64,000 nt of DNA from Mesorhabditis belari (GCA_958450365.1 CAUEEP010000222.1:372001-436000); one strand, 5' to 3'. Positions 11,560-25,377 are shown, counted from the first letter of the stretch. Numbers and translations: made by a program. Notes: generated by a model not told the origin, from the sequence alone.

Positions 11560-12832
11560 AGGTCAGAAGTCGTGAACGAAGCCAAGCTGAGGGACGTTAT
11601 TCAGGCCAATCCATGCCAATCGGCTCGAGATCTTGCGAAAATATTCCATTGTGATCATGTCACCATCGAACGCCATCTTTTTTTGAATTTACCGTCAAAT
11701 CGGCAGTTTCTTTTGCAGCACCCTAATAGAACTGCTATCAATCGGAAAAATTGTTTCATTGGAAAGTCAAGAATTTCAGCTTTTGATTGCTATTTTATAT
11801 TTTATTTTGATATTTTATTTTTATTTATATTTTATTTTGATACTTTATTTATATTTTATTTTTATTTTGATATTTTATTTTATTTTGATTGCTTTTAATG
11901 AACATTTATCTAAGCGAGAACAACGACTGATTTAAATTCGACACCGACTTCTCCGCAAATCATGGCCAATTTTTGCCTGGATGTATCTTGTTGAACGATT
12001 GGCGATTAACCAGAGCAAAGTTATTCTTTAAAGACGCATGAGGCAGACTTCTTTTTTACAATGCCAAGCCACGTGTGAAATCATGCCAACAATGCGAAAA
12101 TCGTGTGAAATCGTAGAAACCAACGAAGCTCGGTAAATTAGAGAAATTAGATTAAACTAGAGCTCGGTAAATTTTGCTTGCTCGTTTAATTGAAACTTAT
12201 TTCTTTCCTTTAGATTGTGTGGTCCGATGAAAAGAAATTTAATTATGATGGTCGAGATGTCAATCGAGACTATTGGCACGATTTGAGAAAGGACAAACTT
12301 CATTTTTCTGAGAACCAAGATAGGCGACGTGATGGTGTGGACAAGTTTTTTTCGACAGGTCGATTTAAATTCGGCTTTCGTTCCGAAGAGAAGCTGAATT
12401 CACTGCAATATTGTACAGCGTCGATCTCTTTTACAATTTTGTCGCCGAAATCAACACCGAAACTTGGTAGCGATGCAGGACAATGCGCCAATTCATGCTA
12501 GTCTTCGCTTCGGCTTCGACAAAATCAAACAGCACTTTTTGTCTGACCAGCCAACTCTGACCAACCATCCGATCTCAATCCACAAGAAACCATCTGGGGA
12601 TACATGGTTCACAAGATTTACGCCAAGAACAAGCAACACGCAAACCAGCAATAGCAATACGAGATGTGAATTCCCTCAAGAAATCGATCGTCGAGACTTG
12701 AGACACTGTGGATCAAAAAACCCATTGATAACCTCGTTTTGCGCATTTTTCCTACTATTCTATGCCAATTTGAGCCAATCTCGTACCCAGTCAGGAGTCA
12801 ATCCCCATTTCGGAAGTAGCAAATCCAATTAG
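11560..12832 (+). pseudogene. Broken Tc1/Tc3-like transposase
   Basis: An N-terminal helix-turn-helix (QSARDLAKIFHCDHVTIERH, near 11630-11690) is followed after an AT-rich insertion by VWSDEKKFNYDGRD (12217 on), which carries the first catalytic Asp. MQDNAPIHAS (near 12470) carries the second, and DLNPQETIWGYMVH, in yet another frame near 12569-12632, the third. The order and spacing match Tc1/mariner-superfamily transposases, but at least two frame changes and a (TATTTTATTTT)n tract at about 11790-11890 break it. I found no convincing terminal inverted repeats, so the element's ends are unknown. Confidence 0.75.
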
Positions 12833-14636
12833 ACTAACCTATCACAGGTTTTCTCCTTCCTCAGCAGTGCCATTTGTTCCTTTTGGCAGTCGCTCTTCAA
12901 AATTTCGAAAGGGATTTTCTTAAAAGATCACAAAAAAAGACAAAAGGAGAGTTGGTGCTTAATCCTAGAGAGACATTACACAAAAAAAAGGGGGAAAGAA
13001 AGGGACCTTTCCGGTGACACGACTCAATTTTCTGACTTTTGTCGAGAGGGCCATCAAAGTGGGGGTGTTGTCAGTTTTTTGTCGTTTTCAAAGAAGATAT
13101 CCCAGGTTTTTTTGGCTTGTCTGCCAATTTAATGGATTCCAAGGAATTTAGAGGGTTTTAGTTTCAGTTTTGAAGGCACATCGTGTTGCTGGCGAGTACT
13201 TTTGAGGCTAAAAGCCAAAGCTAAAAGCCAAAGCTAAAACTTTCCATAAACCCGAGTAAATCCAAAAATACCCGAAGATGTATCTCTGTAAATCAACATT
13301 TCCCACCAAAATCACTGTAACTTTTGTACGATATCTGCGCGTATTTCATAAAAAAACTCTAAAAATAGCACACTTTGTTGCCGAAACGCTTAGCGACGAG
13401 AACAAACGGAAAATAAAGAAAGGAAATGAATAAAAAAAAAGAGAGAGAAAAGAAAGAAGATATAAATGACAATCGTAATTGAAGAGGGAAAAACGTCGGG
13501 GAAAAACGAAGAAAAAAATTGTTCGTTTTTAAAGAGAAAAAACCAAATAAAACGCGTGAATTCTTTACAAAACACCAGTATTTTTGTTAAAAAGAAGGAA
13601 ATTTTGAGAGAAGGGGGGACTGCAAAGATTAGTGAATTTTTAGATTTTCAGGAGAAATCCTGTAAAATTATAGTACACAATAGCCAAAAATAGTGACCAA
13701 AAAAGAAATTATCAACGGGGATCGCGCAAATTTGCATTTGAAAGGGGTGAAAACGCAAAAAAGAAAAAAACGTGTAGATTTTGGGGGAAACCGTAAGATG
13801 AGATCCAGTCGTGAACGCGCTCAGAAAACATAAAAATAGAGAGACATTACATAAAATACAATACAAATATCGATTTGGATATGCAAATTTTGGGATTTTT
13901 GAGATTTTCCGGCACTTAACATATGCATCAAATTGCATTTTAACTGCTATTTTCTCTTATACAAGTGCCGGAAGAGGTCAAAAATATCAAAATCCATATC
14001 CGCATTTAAATTTAAATATGCAAATTTGCATATTCAGTTTGTAAATAACGAGAGTTTCTTGTGTTCTACGGCCGAAAAACGTGACAGATCCGCGAACTTT
14101 GACAAAATTTCCACTCATGAACCCAATGAACAATGAGCGAATCCGTACGTTCTCCGTCATAATGTAGCTAAATTTCCAAATTTTCCATCAAAAGTAACCC
14201 TATTTTAGGTAGGATTTTGTGTGAATTTCAACGAAATCATAGAAATGATAGGAGAAATGAAGCAAAACCACAAAAAAAATAATATATGCAACGCTTGAAC
14301 CGGTTTGCGACTGAGTTAACAATTTTGTTTGTCTTTGAAATGAAAAATTCTCAGGGGAAAATGCGTAGCTTTCAGGAAATGAACGAAAAAAAACGGATTA
14401 GTATACACATTTAGGGCGGGAAATCGGGAAAACGACTAGAATAGGGTTTTGTTTGTAAAAACATTGATAATGATGGTTTTTGAGAGGGAAATCCTGATGT
14501 TATTAGTGTAGTTAAAAGGGTAAAAGAAAGAAAATCCCACAAACAGCTCAAAAAAAGGAAGCCTAGTTGTTGAACAAAGTTTTCCTCATTAAGAATTGCT
14601 CGTAGATTAAACCAGCAAAAATAAATTTGCTTCACT
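12833..14636. other. Intergenic, no gene seen
   Basis: AT-rich with purine-rich tracts. A small inverted repeat (TTTTCCGGCACTT and AAGTGCCGGAAGAGG) occurs near 13905-13978. Confidence 0.5.
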
Positions 14637-17600
14637 TCAATTGGTCGTCTTGCCGGGAGCCAAAAGATGAGAGCCGAATTTGTCGCCAAAATGCTGAGAG
14701 ATCGGATTGAGAGAATATTCGGCCGATGAACCCGATGGAGGGCGGGGCATTCCTGAAAAAGAAAAGATCATTTAGATAGATGGATGAGGTAGAAGTTGCA
14801 AAAAAAAGTAAAACCTTGACCCAAACGCGTAATCAAAACAACCTATACCTTATGAAAAACTTCAAAATTTCTCTAAGTTCAATTCAGTCACTAAAAAGCT
14901 TTCACTGTTCTTGAAAAACAGGATATTAAAACTTTTCTGATTCTAAAGGGAATGTGTTGGTTCTGAAATCTATATCCTATTTGACGGCCCTTCCTTTGAA
15001 CAAACAGTAAGGTCTCTACTTTTGAAACAGTATGAAGCTTATTCTACGTGAATAGACTCTAGAATAGAAAAGATCGATCAAAACTCACCAAGAGGACTAT
15101 GCGTGTCGAAGAGATGATGCTCGCCGGTTGGTGATGGAGCTGGCGATGATGCAAACGAGTAGGGCCTAAAATGAGATTTTAATTACTGAATAGACCAGAC
15201 TTTCCCTTCAACATTCAACGTTACGAACTTTATTTAAACGCACTTTGTCACACAAGTTGTGTATGCAGCACAACTCATCTTAATACAAATTCTCATTCAA
15301 ATGCACTCACATATTGTTCATATAGCTAGCGGCCATGATGTGATCATAAGATGGTGGAGCCATTCCACCACTTCCACCGCCGACAGACGCATGCGAGAGT
15401 GGCAGAGCTTTCTCGGCGACACGAAGTGGTGGCGATGGATTTGTGGGTGCCTGTGGAGGAGTTGCTTGAGCCGAGATCGCGCGGGCCGACTCCAATTGAC
15501 CTGAAAAGGAAAATATAAGCTTTTACAATGTTTACTTGGTCAGAATGGCCAAAGAATCTTTTCTTACAATATACTAATGCGAGTAATTAGCTAAAAATCA
15601 ATGAAAGTCAGGTTAATACTATTAGGTTGGTGAATAAGTCTTTTCGCTCCTTTTCGTACTTCCGTTTAAAACCAACAAATGCACCAATTGAACTCCAGTT
15701 TGTTTCATTTGAAAAGCCAATTTTTTTTTCTGCAAAATAACATTCAAAAGGGGGTTAAAATGTCCTATGTCTGAATTTTTTCGGGAGCGTGAAGTCGGGC
15801 AGTCAAAAAAGGGCGACAGCTCGATGATGCAGTTTAGACACTTTAGCTAACCCATCATCGCGTCAATAGATAACAGATAGAGCGCAAAAAGTTAGGTATA
15901 TAGCCAAATTTTCAGAGAAATTCATGTATCCAATTTCCCGTAGAGGTTTTTATAGATTTTTACCAAAAAAACACGTTTTCACTCTCGAATTTGCTCGAAA
16001 GTGATCCCAAATTGACTTAAAAAGATGGGAACAATAAACACTTTTTATTAGATTGGCAAGAAAGTTCTCGGAAAAGTTTGCACGGTGATTTCTCAAAAAC
16101 CAAGCCATGAATTCTTTCCAGATTTTTTGATAAACTTGACTATATTTCAGAGTTTTTAACAAAAAAAAAATCAGAGTGGGCTTCAGGTAAAAAATAAGAG
16201 ATCTCTTCAGCTGAAGTGACTTGGTCACTTTTTGAGTGACCAGTCTTTAGACAAATTTTTAATGGCTTAATGAGTAGGCAATGGGTTTCATACAAAACCT
16301 AAAATGAAGTACCTAAAATAGGGAAAATTTGTGATTAAGGCAAATTTTATCTAATGCTTTAACTTTTTAGAATTACCTATTTTAGCAAACACACTCAGTG
16401 CCGAGAAGATAACAAAAAAAATTAATTTTTGAAATACAGCTTCTCTGCAAAAACAATTTTAGCCAAAAAAAGATTTTAGAGCGTATTCATGTGTAAACCC
16501 ATTTATGCTAGCTTTACCTCATAAGGAATTGTTTTTCTGGCGCAAAAAGTGAGTTGAATTTAAGCTGAAAAATAATAATTTTTCAAAAATCTAAAATTTT
16601 AAGGGAAAGCTGCACTCATTTTTTTTACGAGTAATTTCTTGGAGTCGACTTGTACTTGTAAATAATAGAACAAAATGTTCTTGAATTGGTGGATTCGTTT
16701 TTAAGAAATTCCAGTCAAACTTTTTCCGAGAACTTTCTTTCCAACCTAATATTTAGAGCAAACCATAGGTTTAATTGGTGAATTTGCTATTTCTCAACGG
16801 AAGTATATGAAAACGAACGAAAAGACTTATTCACCAACCTAATGTCGTAACCGCAAAAAGCTAACCTTGCAGCTTGTGATTTTCCGATTTCGCCTCTCCG
16901 AGTGCACGGAACAACTCCAACTTCAGCTTATTCTCGGCAGCCAACGCGTCCTCCAAATGAGCATTCTTCTCGCGAACTATGCGCAATTCCATGTGTAAAC
17001 CCTGAACATTGGAACATTTAAAAAAATAAAAAAAATTTCCACCTCAACATCGTTCTTTTCTTTGTACTCGCGCAATTGTTGAAGATCCCGCTGCATTGTC
17101 ATCAAAGCATCATCTTTGGCCGCACATTCAGTACTAAAATCAACGAATTACTCAAATTGGGCTTGATGTTGTTATAGCGTGTTTATGTCAATATCTACGT
17201 TTTAAGCCTAAAATTTACCGTAAACGATCAGCTTCGGCCTCGAGTCGAGCCTCTTTTTCACGTTGTTCCTGTGAAATGTCGGATCTGAAAGAAGCAAATT
17301 TGAATCCAAAGTAAACTTAACTGCTAAAGACCACATAAACAAAAACCCCCACCGATTCTTGTTCTTATTGTTGTCCTCTTGCCGCTGGCGTCTCTCCGCT
17401 TGTAGCTCTTTCTCTACATCATTTTTCCTGTTCATCAACTCGGCGTATTTTTTCTCCAGCTGCCCGGCGCTCGTTCGTTCCTGATCGCGTACCTTCTCGA
17501 CGCTGCCGAATCTGGAAAAGGAGTTTGAACACCAAAGTTCTAGTTGTACGCCCACAGCTACTTTGTTTAAAACCTAAATTTAAGCCCCACAGCTTCATTC

Positions 17601-20600
17601 AAGACTAAATCAAGCCTAAGTCACAAAGTACAAGCACTGGACTTCATTTGATAAATCAAACCCCCTTACCTAGCTTGCAGTTGTTCGAGTCGTGAGCGAA
17701 ATTGCGTGGCCTCGGCCTTGGCTCGAGTGGTGTCATTTTCCGAGACGCTCAACTGAAGACGAAGATCCGCCTCGACATCTTTTGCCTGACGCAACTCGGT
17801 GCGGACACGAGACAGCTCGACGTCACATCTAAAATGAAGAAAATAAAAATAAAATTACACTATTATCCGGATATAATTGTAAGTCTAGGCTTAATCGCTA
17901 GACTCTCCTTACAATTTTTTGCTTCCCAATCAACTCACCCCTGTGCATGATTGTTGTTCTCCCTCGTCTCCTCATTGATCGTTTCCCTTGACGGTCCTCG
18001 ACTATCGGTTCGTCGATTTTTGTGATCAACACTGTCCTCTCTCTTTGCGTGCCCATTCGTCAGTGATGAAGAAATGGCCGAAGCGACGACAAGAGGCGAT
18101 GCGGCAGCTGGAGTCGAACCGTTTGCTCGACCCTTCTCGTCCGCCTAAAGTGATAAGTAAATTGAAAAATCGTAATACAATCAGTCAAGTAGTTGGTCAG
18201 AAAAGCCAAGCCACAAACCTGTGTCTGACTAGACGCTTTTGCTTGTTGACTAGATTTATTCTGGCCTCCTCCGCCTTTCTTTCGCCCTTGTGCAGCTGTT
18301 GTTGTCGCTCGTTGCTTTGTGTTCTCCATCTGGTTTCGATTCGTCTGAAGGCAAAAGAATTATTAAAGCTCGACCATGTTAATCGATTGAAAACAACCAT
18401 TAACTCACCCTCTTCTTGTTGTTGTCGTCATCCTCGATCGAGCTATCATCGTCCTCTTCATCCTCGTCATTGTATGAGCTTGCATCTTCTGCATCAGCCG
18501 GCGACTCGGTCAACTTTTGTACCATCTGAATTTTTAAATTAGTAATTTAACAACTATTGGTAACAACAAATCAGAATTAGAACTCACCATCACCATCCAA
18601 TGGAATCCCGACCACAACATTTGGATTAAACCGCCTCTTCGCGAGTTTTCCTCCCAGCACGGCGAATTGCCCGCCGTCGTTGCATTCGTGATTTGGGACG
18701 AGGCTAAAAAAGAAAGTCTTTAGGTCTTTGGGTAATTGTCTTCTTGTAAAACGTTAAGCTTTTAGTCATTTTAAGCTTCAAAAGCTCAAGTTCACCAATT
18801 ATTTTCATTATTGAACTCTGTAAAATCAAGGACACAGCGATTCTTGACTGAATTGATCTATCTCTTCCAAAGTCACCTTCTTGTTTGCCGGCTCGTGCCT
18901 CAGGCGGTGTCCTTTGTGTGATTCCGTCTTGTTTTTCTTTTCTCTTTCGACCTTTCGTCGTTGTCGTATTCCCAGCGGGTCGTATCGATGTTTTCCGATT
19001 GTTCGCCGTTGTCGTCGTGCCACCAGAAGATGGAGCGGCAGATGAAAGAGCTCCTAAAGATAAACAAGTTTATAGGTCTGACTTATAAGACTAACTAAAG
19101 AGTGTCTTACCGTTTGCAACTCCATTCGCATTCGTGGCCGGCAACAACATCGGCACATCGGTGGGACCGTTTAGCTCGTAATCTAAAAATTCGAAATCAA
19201 GGAAAAATAGCACAAAAACTCACCCAGCGACTCGGCCTCCAAGCGATATTGTTTCGGACCCTCGTAGACGGCCGGTAGCGCCTCGGTCAAACATTTATAC
19301 AGCACCTCATTTTTCTTCGCCACATCCTCTTGCTTTCGCCTCAATCGCCATTCTCTGAAAATGAAGAAAATAATGGTGAAAGTGGCTCGTTCAAAATTTC
19401 TCCAAAAAGCACTCACTTGAAATAATATCGCAAACTGAACGAGATGATCACAAGTGGATACCCAATGCAGTGAGCACCGAAGAATTCATTCATCACTCGC
19501 GGAAATACCGGCTAAAATTTATCGGTTAGTAGAAGGAACAATGAACAACAATCTATAACACTATGTAACAACCCATACACATGCACAACAATCCTTACAA
19601 AACTCCCTTCCCGGCAAAAATTAATGCAAAGGAAAAAAGTTTTCAACACATAAAAAATACAGAGGTCAGAGAAACAAAATAATTACACAAAAAAAGAACG
19701 GTTGTCCAGAATGTCGTCCACGATTTGGCCTTTTTTATCATCGCCTTTGTGAGTAAGAAAGGAAAGAAATTCACCCTTTTTCTGAGCAGCGGAACGGGCG
19801 GCTTCTCTAAGAGCAGTAATGATAGCCTCCGCCGAAACACCAATCAAAGACTCGATTTGATGGGCCTTGTGCTCGGAAGCCTGTTTAGATTTCCCAAGCC
19901 CTGATACCCTGATAAAAACACATTGGCCATCATCAACAAACTGTTTCTTGACGTATTGATAAAATTCTTCCGACTTTTCGCCTCTCTTTCGCACCTTTCT
20001 CTCATCAACACTCAAAATGGTACCGACCATTTGTTGGTGTCGGCGAAGTCGATCATGCCTCCGAGTTCCACCAGTCATCCCTATGTAAAGAATGTTCCAT
20101 TGTCGAATATCGGCGGGAATCGGTTCCATGAATACAGCGTAAACGTATCTCCCTCATTCGACCATGTGCTGAGAGAAACATGCATCGTGTGAAAGTGATG
20201 GCTCCTCCTCGGGCCGGGATCCAATGTGCTCGTCTCCTCGAAGTCCTTTCGAAGATTTATTACCACATGAGAGATTAACCAACGGACATAGACATAAAGA
20301 ATAACGAACAAGTAAACGTTATGCATGTGCGAGTCTCATAAATGCTCAATGTTTCTGAAAAAAAACCAACGTACCGCCATCCCTTGCACTTGGTGACAAC
20401 CTAAAGAAAGGTATTGTTAAACAATCGCAAAGGTATCACCTAGTGAGAAAGCTCAAAAAGTAGCTCAGAAACCCAGAATTAAAGTAAATTAAAGACCCGT
20501 AATGCCAGGTCTTTTGGGTCTGGTTTCGTATCTTAATATCGAGCTAATACCATACGTCTTTTCTAGCTAACCAATCAATTAATCACTTACTAACGAGTTG

Positions 20601-23375
20601 CGAGTGTGAGACCCCAAAAATGAAGCCCAGCGGCCCGTCTCGACTCAACGCCAGATAGTCGCACCTCAACCGGACAGATACCTAGAAATTGAGCATACTC
20701 CTGAAAAGAAGAAACCCTTTTACCTCTACAAAAATAAATAATCCCCATAGAAATATGATCGGAGCACCCTGCGATCGATCCGCTGAAAAAGGTAAAAGTT
20801 TATCACGTTGTAAAACCCTCCAACTCACCTAACATACTAGACACGGTGCGCACGAAACCGCCATTCGTGTGCCACACGAGGTTTAGCCACACATACGTGC
20901 TGGCGATGAATATCAAGAATCGCACCTAGGATTTGATCATTTAAAGCCTTGTTCATCAATCACAAACCGGTATGAATAACCAACATATCAGATCGGATGT
21001 CGCCGTCACGCAGATAAATATTATTGACATTTGCTGAAAGAAGTGCATATAACCATGACATTCATGAAAGAATTTGCCGATTCTTTTTTAAAAAATAAGT
21101 CATTTACTCCTTCTGGGCTAAATTGAGCCAAAGGCAATGGAAAAACCAGCGCTGAGTTAAAAGCAACTACAGCTTTTTTTATACACGCCTACAACTGGAG
21201 CAATTACAATTCTATTGTTTTAATTCTAGAGCAACTACAATTCTATTGGAGTTTCTATACTTTAACAATTCGATCTTGTGTTAACTAACCTACTGAGAAC
21301 TTTGCAGTTAAACTAGAGCACATTTTAAAGCAACTTTATCCATCTCTAAACCAACCGCATTGTTGTGATTGGAGAGAGCGACGACGGCATTCCCACTGCG
21401 ATGCACGGCCTCGAAGATGGCACGCAAGAAGAGCCAGAATGGCCACAACAATTCGAAGCGGAAACCGACCTGGAACAAAATAAAATTAGAACAAATGATT
21501 GACAGTTTAAACTCACCAAAACGTCGAGCGAGATCATCGTCAACCACAAAAGACACAAACGCAAATAGGCTAGTCCCGAAGACATTCTGGAAAAATGAAA
21601 TTTATGCTTGTGGTATGCTGTGGAATGCTATTTGAAATGTTCTCATAACTAGTTTACTAAAAATTGTGAAAACAGCTCAATTTAGCAATCAGATTTGAAT
21701 CTGAAATAGTGCTAGATAACTAGATTGGATCTCTTTACAACTTCAATCCTAAAACCTTGCTTTATACAGTCGTATAAAGCTTTAACCTTGCTTTATACAG
21801 TCGTCAAAAAAGTCTTGGCCGGTCAGTGTTGGTCCATAGATTACATCCAAATATATTGACCACGAATAGTTTTATGTACTTTTAAAGGTTGTTAAAATGA
21901 ACCATTTAGCTTTTCGATATCCTTTGAAATAAGAATTTTATGAATTTTATTTGAGCATGGTTTGTATTTCTGTATGTAAACCATGTAAACCAAAATCTGT
22001 ATTTCAGAAATGAATGGATCCCATTGAAAACGGTTCCAATTATAATGGCACTGGATCGTTTATTACTTATTTATTCATTTTGCTCTGGTGAAAATGAAAG
22101 GCTACTGGCAGTTTTGAAGCCTTGAACAAAATCTGGGAAAGATACTTTTCCTGCTCTTCATTTTTAAGCTTTACGCCTAAGCCTAGCAACATTGCAGAAG
22201 CAAAACTCTAGCTAGCTTATCAAAATTTCAATAAAAAATTGCTTAAAACGTTCTAGAAATGTTATCAATAGATTAATCATGCTTGATTACCCCAGAAAAA
22301 ATAAAATAATGTTGGTAAAATAGTCAAAAAATACAATCTGACTAAATCAGGTCAGAGTGGCCCCCGGAGTTTATTAGTGCCGACTTTTTTGACGACTTTT
22401 GTGACGACGATCGGCTTTGTGTTCAATCACAAGGCGGATTTTACGCAAATCTTTAAACAAACTACTTTAAATCTGAGCTAACGAGCCTGAGTCTGAGCTA
22501 ACGGTCACTTAACATTAAGAGTCACTAGCGCTCAGTAGCAATTACAGGCTTAGGCTTGCACAGAGCTTTTTGGAAGGTTAGGGCAATTCTAGAAACAAAA
22601 AAAGGTGAAACGTTGAAGATACCGTAAATACTGTACTAGTACCCCACCCCCCTCGTACAGTCGCGTAGTCGCAAAAGTTTTTTAGTATTTCATTTTTTTC
22701 AAAGCGCCCATACTTTCAAAAAATGCGTCTTTGGTATCAAAAAAAATAGCTGAAATTCAGGGCTATTTTTTGATATTTAAGCGCACATTGTAGCAGAAAC
22801 CAGTGTCGAGAAAAACTCGTTCAAAGCTAGACTACGCAATGCTCCGCTACCGTCATTATGGGGGTGGGGTACTATTACAGTATTTACGGTAAGCTTTGTT
22901 TGATCGTTGATCGTTACCAGAGCGTCAATAACCATTAGCGAAGGCTCAAAATTTCATAGATTCTGGTTGAACACAGATTGAATCATTGAAAATCTCGGTA
23001 CTTATGGAGATTACTGACCCCCGTCAGATCCAACCACTTTTTCTGAGGTAGCTTTTTGTGTAGATCACGAATTTCATAGTGGGAGCTTGTGGAAATGCGT
23101 TTTAGACCGACAAATCTTAAATAAATCTTAAATAAAGCTTAAATAAATGCCAAATTAAGAATTCACGCCATTAAAAATCCTAGAAGAAAAAATTAGCGCG
23201 CTCTGGCTCAATAGAGATGAATGTACACTGCTGTCCAACTATTATAGCACCCAGTAATCTCCATAAGTACCAATATTTTAAATAACCCTTACCCATCCTG
23301 ATCAGCGATTCGTGTGCGCGCCTTGAAAGTGCGTCGGAGTTTTTGCGTTTCCACCGCTCGCGCCCTTTTCTGCAT
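14637..23375 (-). CDS. maco-1: Macoilin (TMEM57-family multipass ER membrane protein), 24 exons
   Basis: Macoilin is a conserved ER/neuronal multipass protein that in C. elegans affects neuron excitability. Exons on the minus strand: 23293-23375, 21517-21586, 21356-21469, 20968-21033, 20829-20925, 20724-20782, 20595-20700, 20375-20400, 19417-19511, 19224-19354, 19111-19182, 18877-19053, 18588-18703, 18409-18525, 18219-18344, 17939-18144, 17670-17828, 17353-17511, 17219-17284, 17043-17133, 16866-17001, 15311-15500, 15089-15165, 14637-14752. They total 2655 bases, 884 codons plus TGA, in one consistent frame. Family matches seen: KLRRTFKARTRI, RFELLWPFWLFLRA, GAHCIGYPLV, EWRLRRKQEDVAKKNE, LREYKEKNDVE and KLKLELFRALGEAK. 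Membrane segments lie in exons 2-6 and 9, an acidic linker in exon 14, coiled coil in exons 17-21. The start follows TTTCAG by five bases, so trans-splicing is likely. Exons 7-8 are the least certain part. Introns 1, 8 and 21 carry TIR elements, a nested ORF and a mariner-type element. Confidence 0.93.
15625..16839. mobile_element. Non-autonomous mariner-type element in macoilin intron 21
   Basis: The ends read GGTTGGTGAATAAGTCTTTT and its inverted copy, flanked by TA. The GGTTGGTG terminus is typical of mariner elements. The 1.2-kb interior has no recognisable transposase. It accounts for most of the intron between macoilin exons 21 and 22. Confidence 0.75.
19683..20129 (-). CDS. GIY-YIG nuclease-like ORF nested in macoilin intron 8
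   Basis: This 148-residue ORF lies on the host strand inside the 863-bp intron between macoilin exons 8 and 9. It contains NILYIGMTGGTRRHDRLRRH, which fits the YIG strand and conserved Arg of GIY-YIG nucleases, followed about 70 residues later by SEHKAHQIESLIG, a candidate for the catalytic Glu. The expected first strand, YVYAVF, is encoded directly upstream of the Met, but a TGA sits two codons before it, so either an exon is missed or the copy is dying. A polypyrimidine CAG acceptor occurs about 15 bases after the host donor, which would allow separate trans-splicing, and a short hydrophobic ORF starting MHNVYLFVILYVYV follows it. The nuclease assignment rests on the motif alone. It could also be a retained fragment of a mobile element. 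Confidence 0.45.
   Translation of the reverse strand: MEPIPADIRQWNILYIGMTGGTRRHDRLRRHQQMVGTILSVDERKVRKRGEKSEEFYQYVKKQFVDDGQCVFIRVSGLGKSKQASEHKAHQIESLIGVSAEAIITALREAARSAAQKKGEFLSFLTHKGDDKKGQIVDDILDNRSFFV
21798..22397. mobile_element. Probable Tc1-like TIR element in macoilin intron 1
   Basis: AGTCGTCAAAAAAGTC near the left end recurs inverted at 22381-22397. A short direct duplication (CCTTGCTTTATACAGTCGT) sits just outside the left end, which blurs the boundary. No transposase is visible. Confidence 0.5.
22620..22891. mobile_element. 272-bp MITE in macoilin intron 1, 32-bp TIRs
   Basis: Both ends begin TACCGTAAATACTGTA and stay complementary for 32 bp with one mismatch, ending in GTACCCCACCCCC. 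TA flanks are possible at the extreme ends. An element at 33233-33716 shares the outer TIR and an internal GACTACGC-type segment. Confidence 0.8.
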
Positions 23376-24578
23376 GGCGCCTGAAATGAAAAAGAATTAT
23401 ATTTAGCTTCATAAAACGTTCAAAAGGAAAGAATTCAATAGAAAATTGAATAGAATTCATTTAAAATTCAATAGAATCAAAGTTTTAACATAAAAGTTGG
23501 CACGTTTGGCAAAGCCAAAGCCAAGCCAACAGCTAATAAAAAAGCCAAGCCAACAACCGACAAAAAAGCCAAACCAACAGCCAAAGTTAGCCTCTTTTTC
23601 TGCTTAAGATGACGCGAAATATCTTAAAAACAGCAAAAGGATCATGAAATTTTAGCGATATCTCAAAAAATTTCAACAAAATGAATCAATATCGATTTTT
23701 TTCCACTGAAAAACCTCAATTTCCTATCATTTTCTAGTGAAAATTTGCAAAGTTACCCCCATTTTTACTCTAAATCCCCTAAAGACTTGTAAATTTTTGG
23801 TGAAAAGCACAAAATTTGCCAACAAATCGTAAAATCCAATAGCGGTAAACACGAAAATTGCGAAATGTTCGAGAAAATTCGAGAAACTTTCTAATATACT
23901 CAAATTTTCGATGAGAAAAAGATATTCAGTTATTTAGTTGAAACGGCTAGAATTTAAAGATATTAGGCTCTTTGTCAAAATTTGGGTATAAATAAGGAAA
24001 TTTCGCTCAATTTTTCATTTTTCGCTCAACTTTTCGACTTGTTAGCTCAAAAATTCGAGAAATCGATCACGTGAGTTTCTTTTTTCTCATTTTTGGCACA
24101 AATTTTTATTGCATCGAATCGATCCAGCTGCGGGTGTTTGTTGTTTTTACAAAATACGGTTCCTATTTTGATATTTCCAATACGGTTCCAATACGGTTTA
24201 TATTTTGATCTAATACGGTTCCAATATTCAATTTTGTCAAAAATTGAATATTTTGTATGTCATTTTCTCAAAAAAACACTCATCAAATGGCCAAAAATAG
24301 CAAAACTTTAACTGTAATTTAAGTTTTTAAAAGAAAACAAACAAGCTTTACACAAAAAAAGTACCGCTTTAACGCAATTTAGCAATTTAGCAATAAAAAA
24401 AAGCAACTTTAGCGATAAAATCTGCCAGCTTAGCTTAAAGCTGGCAGATTTTATCGATTTGCCAAGTTGTAAAAAAAATGATTCCTTTTCTCTACAAATA
24501 CTTTAAACTGAACTAATTAACTTATCTATTACTAATTTATACTTTAATATCATTTAATTTATACGATAACTATAACTA

Positions 24579-25100
24579 TTGGGTTGGTGAATTGAAAACT
24601 GCCGGCTATTGTCATATGTCACAATTTGAGCACTTTCTTCAAAAGAAACCCATTCTGGTGTCAATGGAAAAGTTGTAGAGAATCAAAAATGAAGCTTATA
24701 TCCAAATTTTCAGAACGATTCAAAAACGGGTTTTCGAGAAATGCCAAATTTTACGAATTTTCACAAAGCTTGCATTTTAAGCGAAACCACTAAGTGTATC
24801 TTTTTGAAAATTTGGCTATAAGCCTAATTTTTGATTCTCTACAACTTTTCCATTGACACCAAAATGGGTTTCTTTTGAAGAAAGTGCTCAAACGGGGACA
24901 TCTCCAGACCTCCATTTTTGAGTCTCACACACAAACCAAAATCCTATTACGAAAGAGGAATCCGCAAATTGCCTGTAAAATGGGCACAAGTCGTCAATTA
25001 TTAATAATAATAATAATGGAAATTATTTGGAATGAATTCATGGTTTTATGTTGAATAAATTTTAGTTCAAAGTCCCGCAGTTTTCAATTCACCAACCCAA
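24579..25100. mobile_element. mariner-type MITE, TIR TTGGGTTGGTGAATTG
   Basis: The ends TTGGGTTGGTGAATTGAAAA and its inverted copy are flanked by TA. The interior contains an inverted segment (GAAAAGTTGTAGAGAATC and complement). Same family as 27247-27605; the right third carries extra sequence absent from that copy. Confidence 0.75.
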
Positions 25101-25377
25101 TAACTTATCTATCTATAACTAATTTAAACAAATTATCAGTCAAACGATTGCACCACTTGCTAAAACAATTCCAAACAAGACAAAGTCCTCTCAAAAAAAA
25201 AACAAAGAAATGAAGTAAAACTAAGGCAACAATGGGGGGAAAGCCGTGTGCGATAAGAGTGCAATATAAATGAACGATCGACCAGGGGGAGGACTGATTC
25301 CGGGGTAAATCTCACCAGGGACAGCCCTAGTCATCAGTAGACGTTCCAATTTGAGCTAGAGCAGTGGCTTTTTAAAG

